In this document: positions 34,052 through 34,091 of the stretch, one piece after another
Layout of the letters: each line of letters starts with the position of its first letter
Position numbering within the stretch: position 1 is the first letter of the stretch
From: JAHELQ01 sp965603365
GTDB taxonomy: Bacteria > Acidobacteriota > Aminicenantia > UBA2199
Direction: 5' to 3'
DNA length: 34,091 nt
Assembly: GCA_965603365.1 (NCBI GenBank)
Contig: CBFDCR010000060.1
Coordinates: forward strand, 1-34,091
Translations under genes and position numbers: made by a program
The notes under the pieces: model-generated
Seen by the model: only the letters and a program-made list of their open reading frames with translations
Databases searched by the model: none
What the model was told of the DNA's origin: nothing

Positions 34052-34091
34052 TAAAAGAGACAAAAAGTTGTTTAAATTCCCCGACAGTTTT

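Noticed and set aside
1..34091. CRISPR arrays, rRNA or tRNA genes
   Set aside because: No regularly spaced repeats, no cloverleaf-like GTTCRANNC contexts with matching arms, and no ribosomal RNA sequence were seen.

Overview
The window is almost entirely plus-strand and looks like an anaerobic Clostridia-type Firmicute, perhaps a Peptococcaceae/Desulfotomaculum relative. This is inferred from strong AGGAGG-type ribosome sites, use of TTG and GTG starts, many SPASM radical-SAM enzymes and two-cluster ferredoxin-like domains. No rRNA or tRNA gene is present to settle the taxonomy.

Layout. 1-1044 is decayed DNA: a collapsed Rpn-family (PD-(D/E)XK transposase-like) pseudogene, an imperfect hairpin and a GC-rich block without a convincing gene. 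1129-7446 holds two large class I aminoacyl-tRNA synthetases, each with its own TTGACA-type promoter. The first is an archaeal-like valyl-tRNA synthetase. The second is an isoleucyl-tRNA synthetase whose HIGH motif reads GVHH (the swapped GXHH form). From 7496 to the right edge runs one tightly packed gene cluster, with most junctions in the first half overlapping by 1-26 nt (ATGA, TTGA, TGATG). It has no visible terminator separating it from ileS.

Cluster content. There are six SPASM-type radical-SAM proteins, one with a fused N-terminal PqqD-like peptide-binding domain, and two B12-binding-type radical-SAM proteins. Other enzymes are a DUF362 protein with two 4Fe-4S motifs, a nucleotidyltransferase, a class I methyltransferase, an AMMECR1-like protein, a GT2 glycosyltransferase, a polysaccharide deacetylase-like protein and an STT3-like membrane protein. 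There is also a PHP phosphoesterase, a HIT hydrolase, a class III aminotransferase, a cupin and an aldo/keto reductase that stops early. A complete peptide ABC importer is included: fused double ATPase, two permeases and a binding protein, plus a remnant of a second binding protein.

A 55-codon gene at 9603-9770, missed by a length cutoff, is embedded between the first maturation genes. It encodes a charged N-terminal half followed by a Cys/His-rich CTHCHCKVC segment, and it is the best candidate for a ribosomally made, post-translationally modified (RiPP) precursor.

Working interpretation (inference): this is an undescribed radical-SAM RiPP or modified-peptide pathway linked to a peptide importer. 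The adjacent variant IleRS, and perhaps the ValRS, could act as self-resistance targets. The nucleotidyltransferase, HIT hydrolase, peptide importer and variant synthetases recall the logic of Trojan-horse aminoacyl-adenylate antibiotics such as microcin C, although the enzymes are not the same. The main alternative is that the two synthetases are ordinary housekeeping genes that happen to lie upstream.
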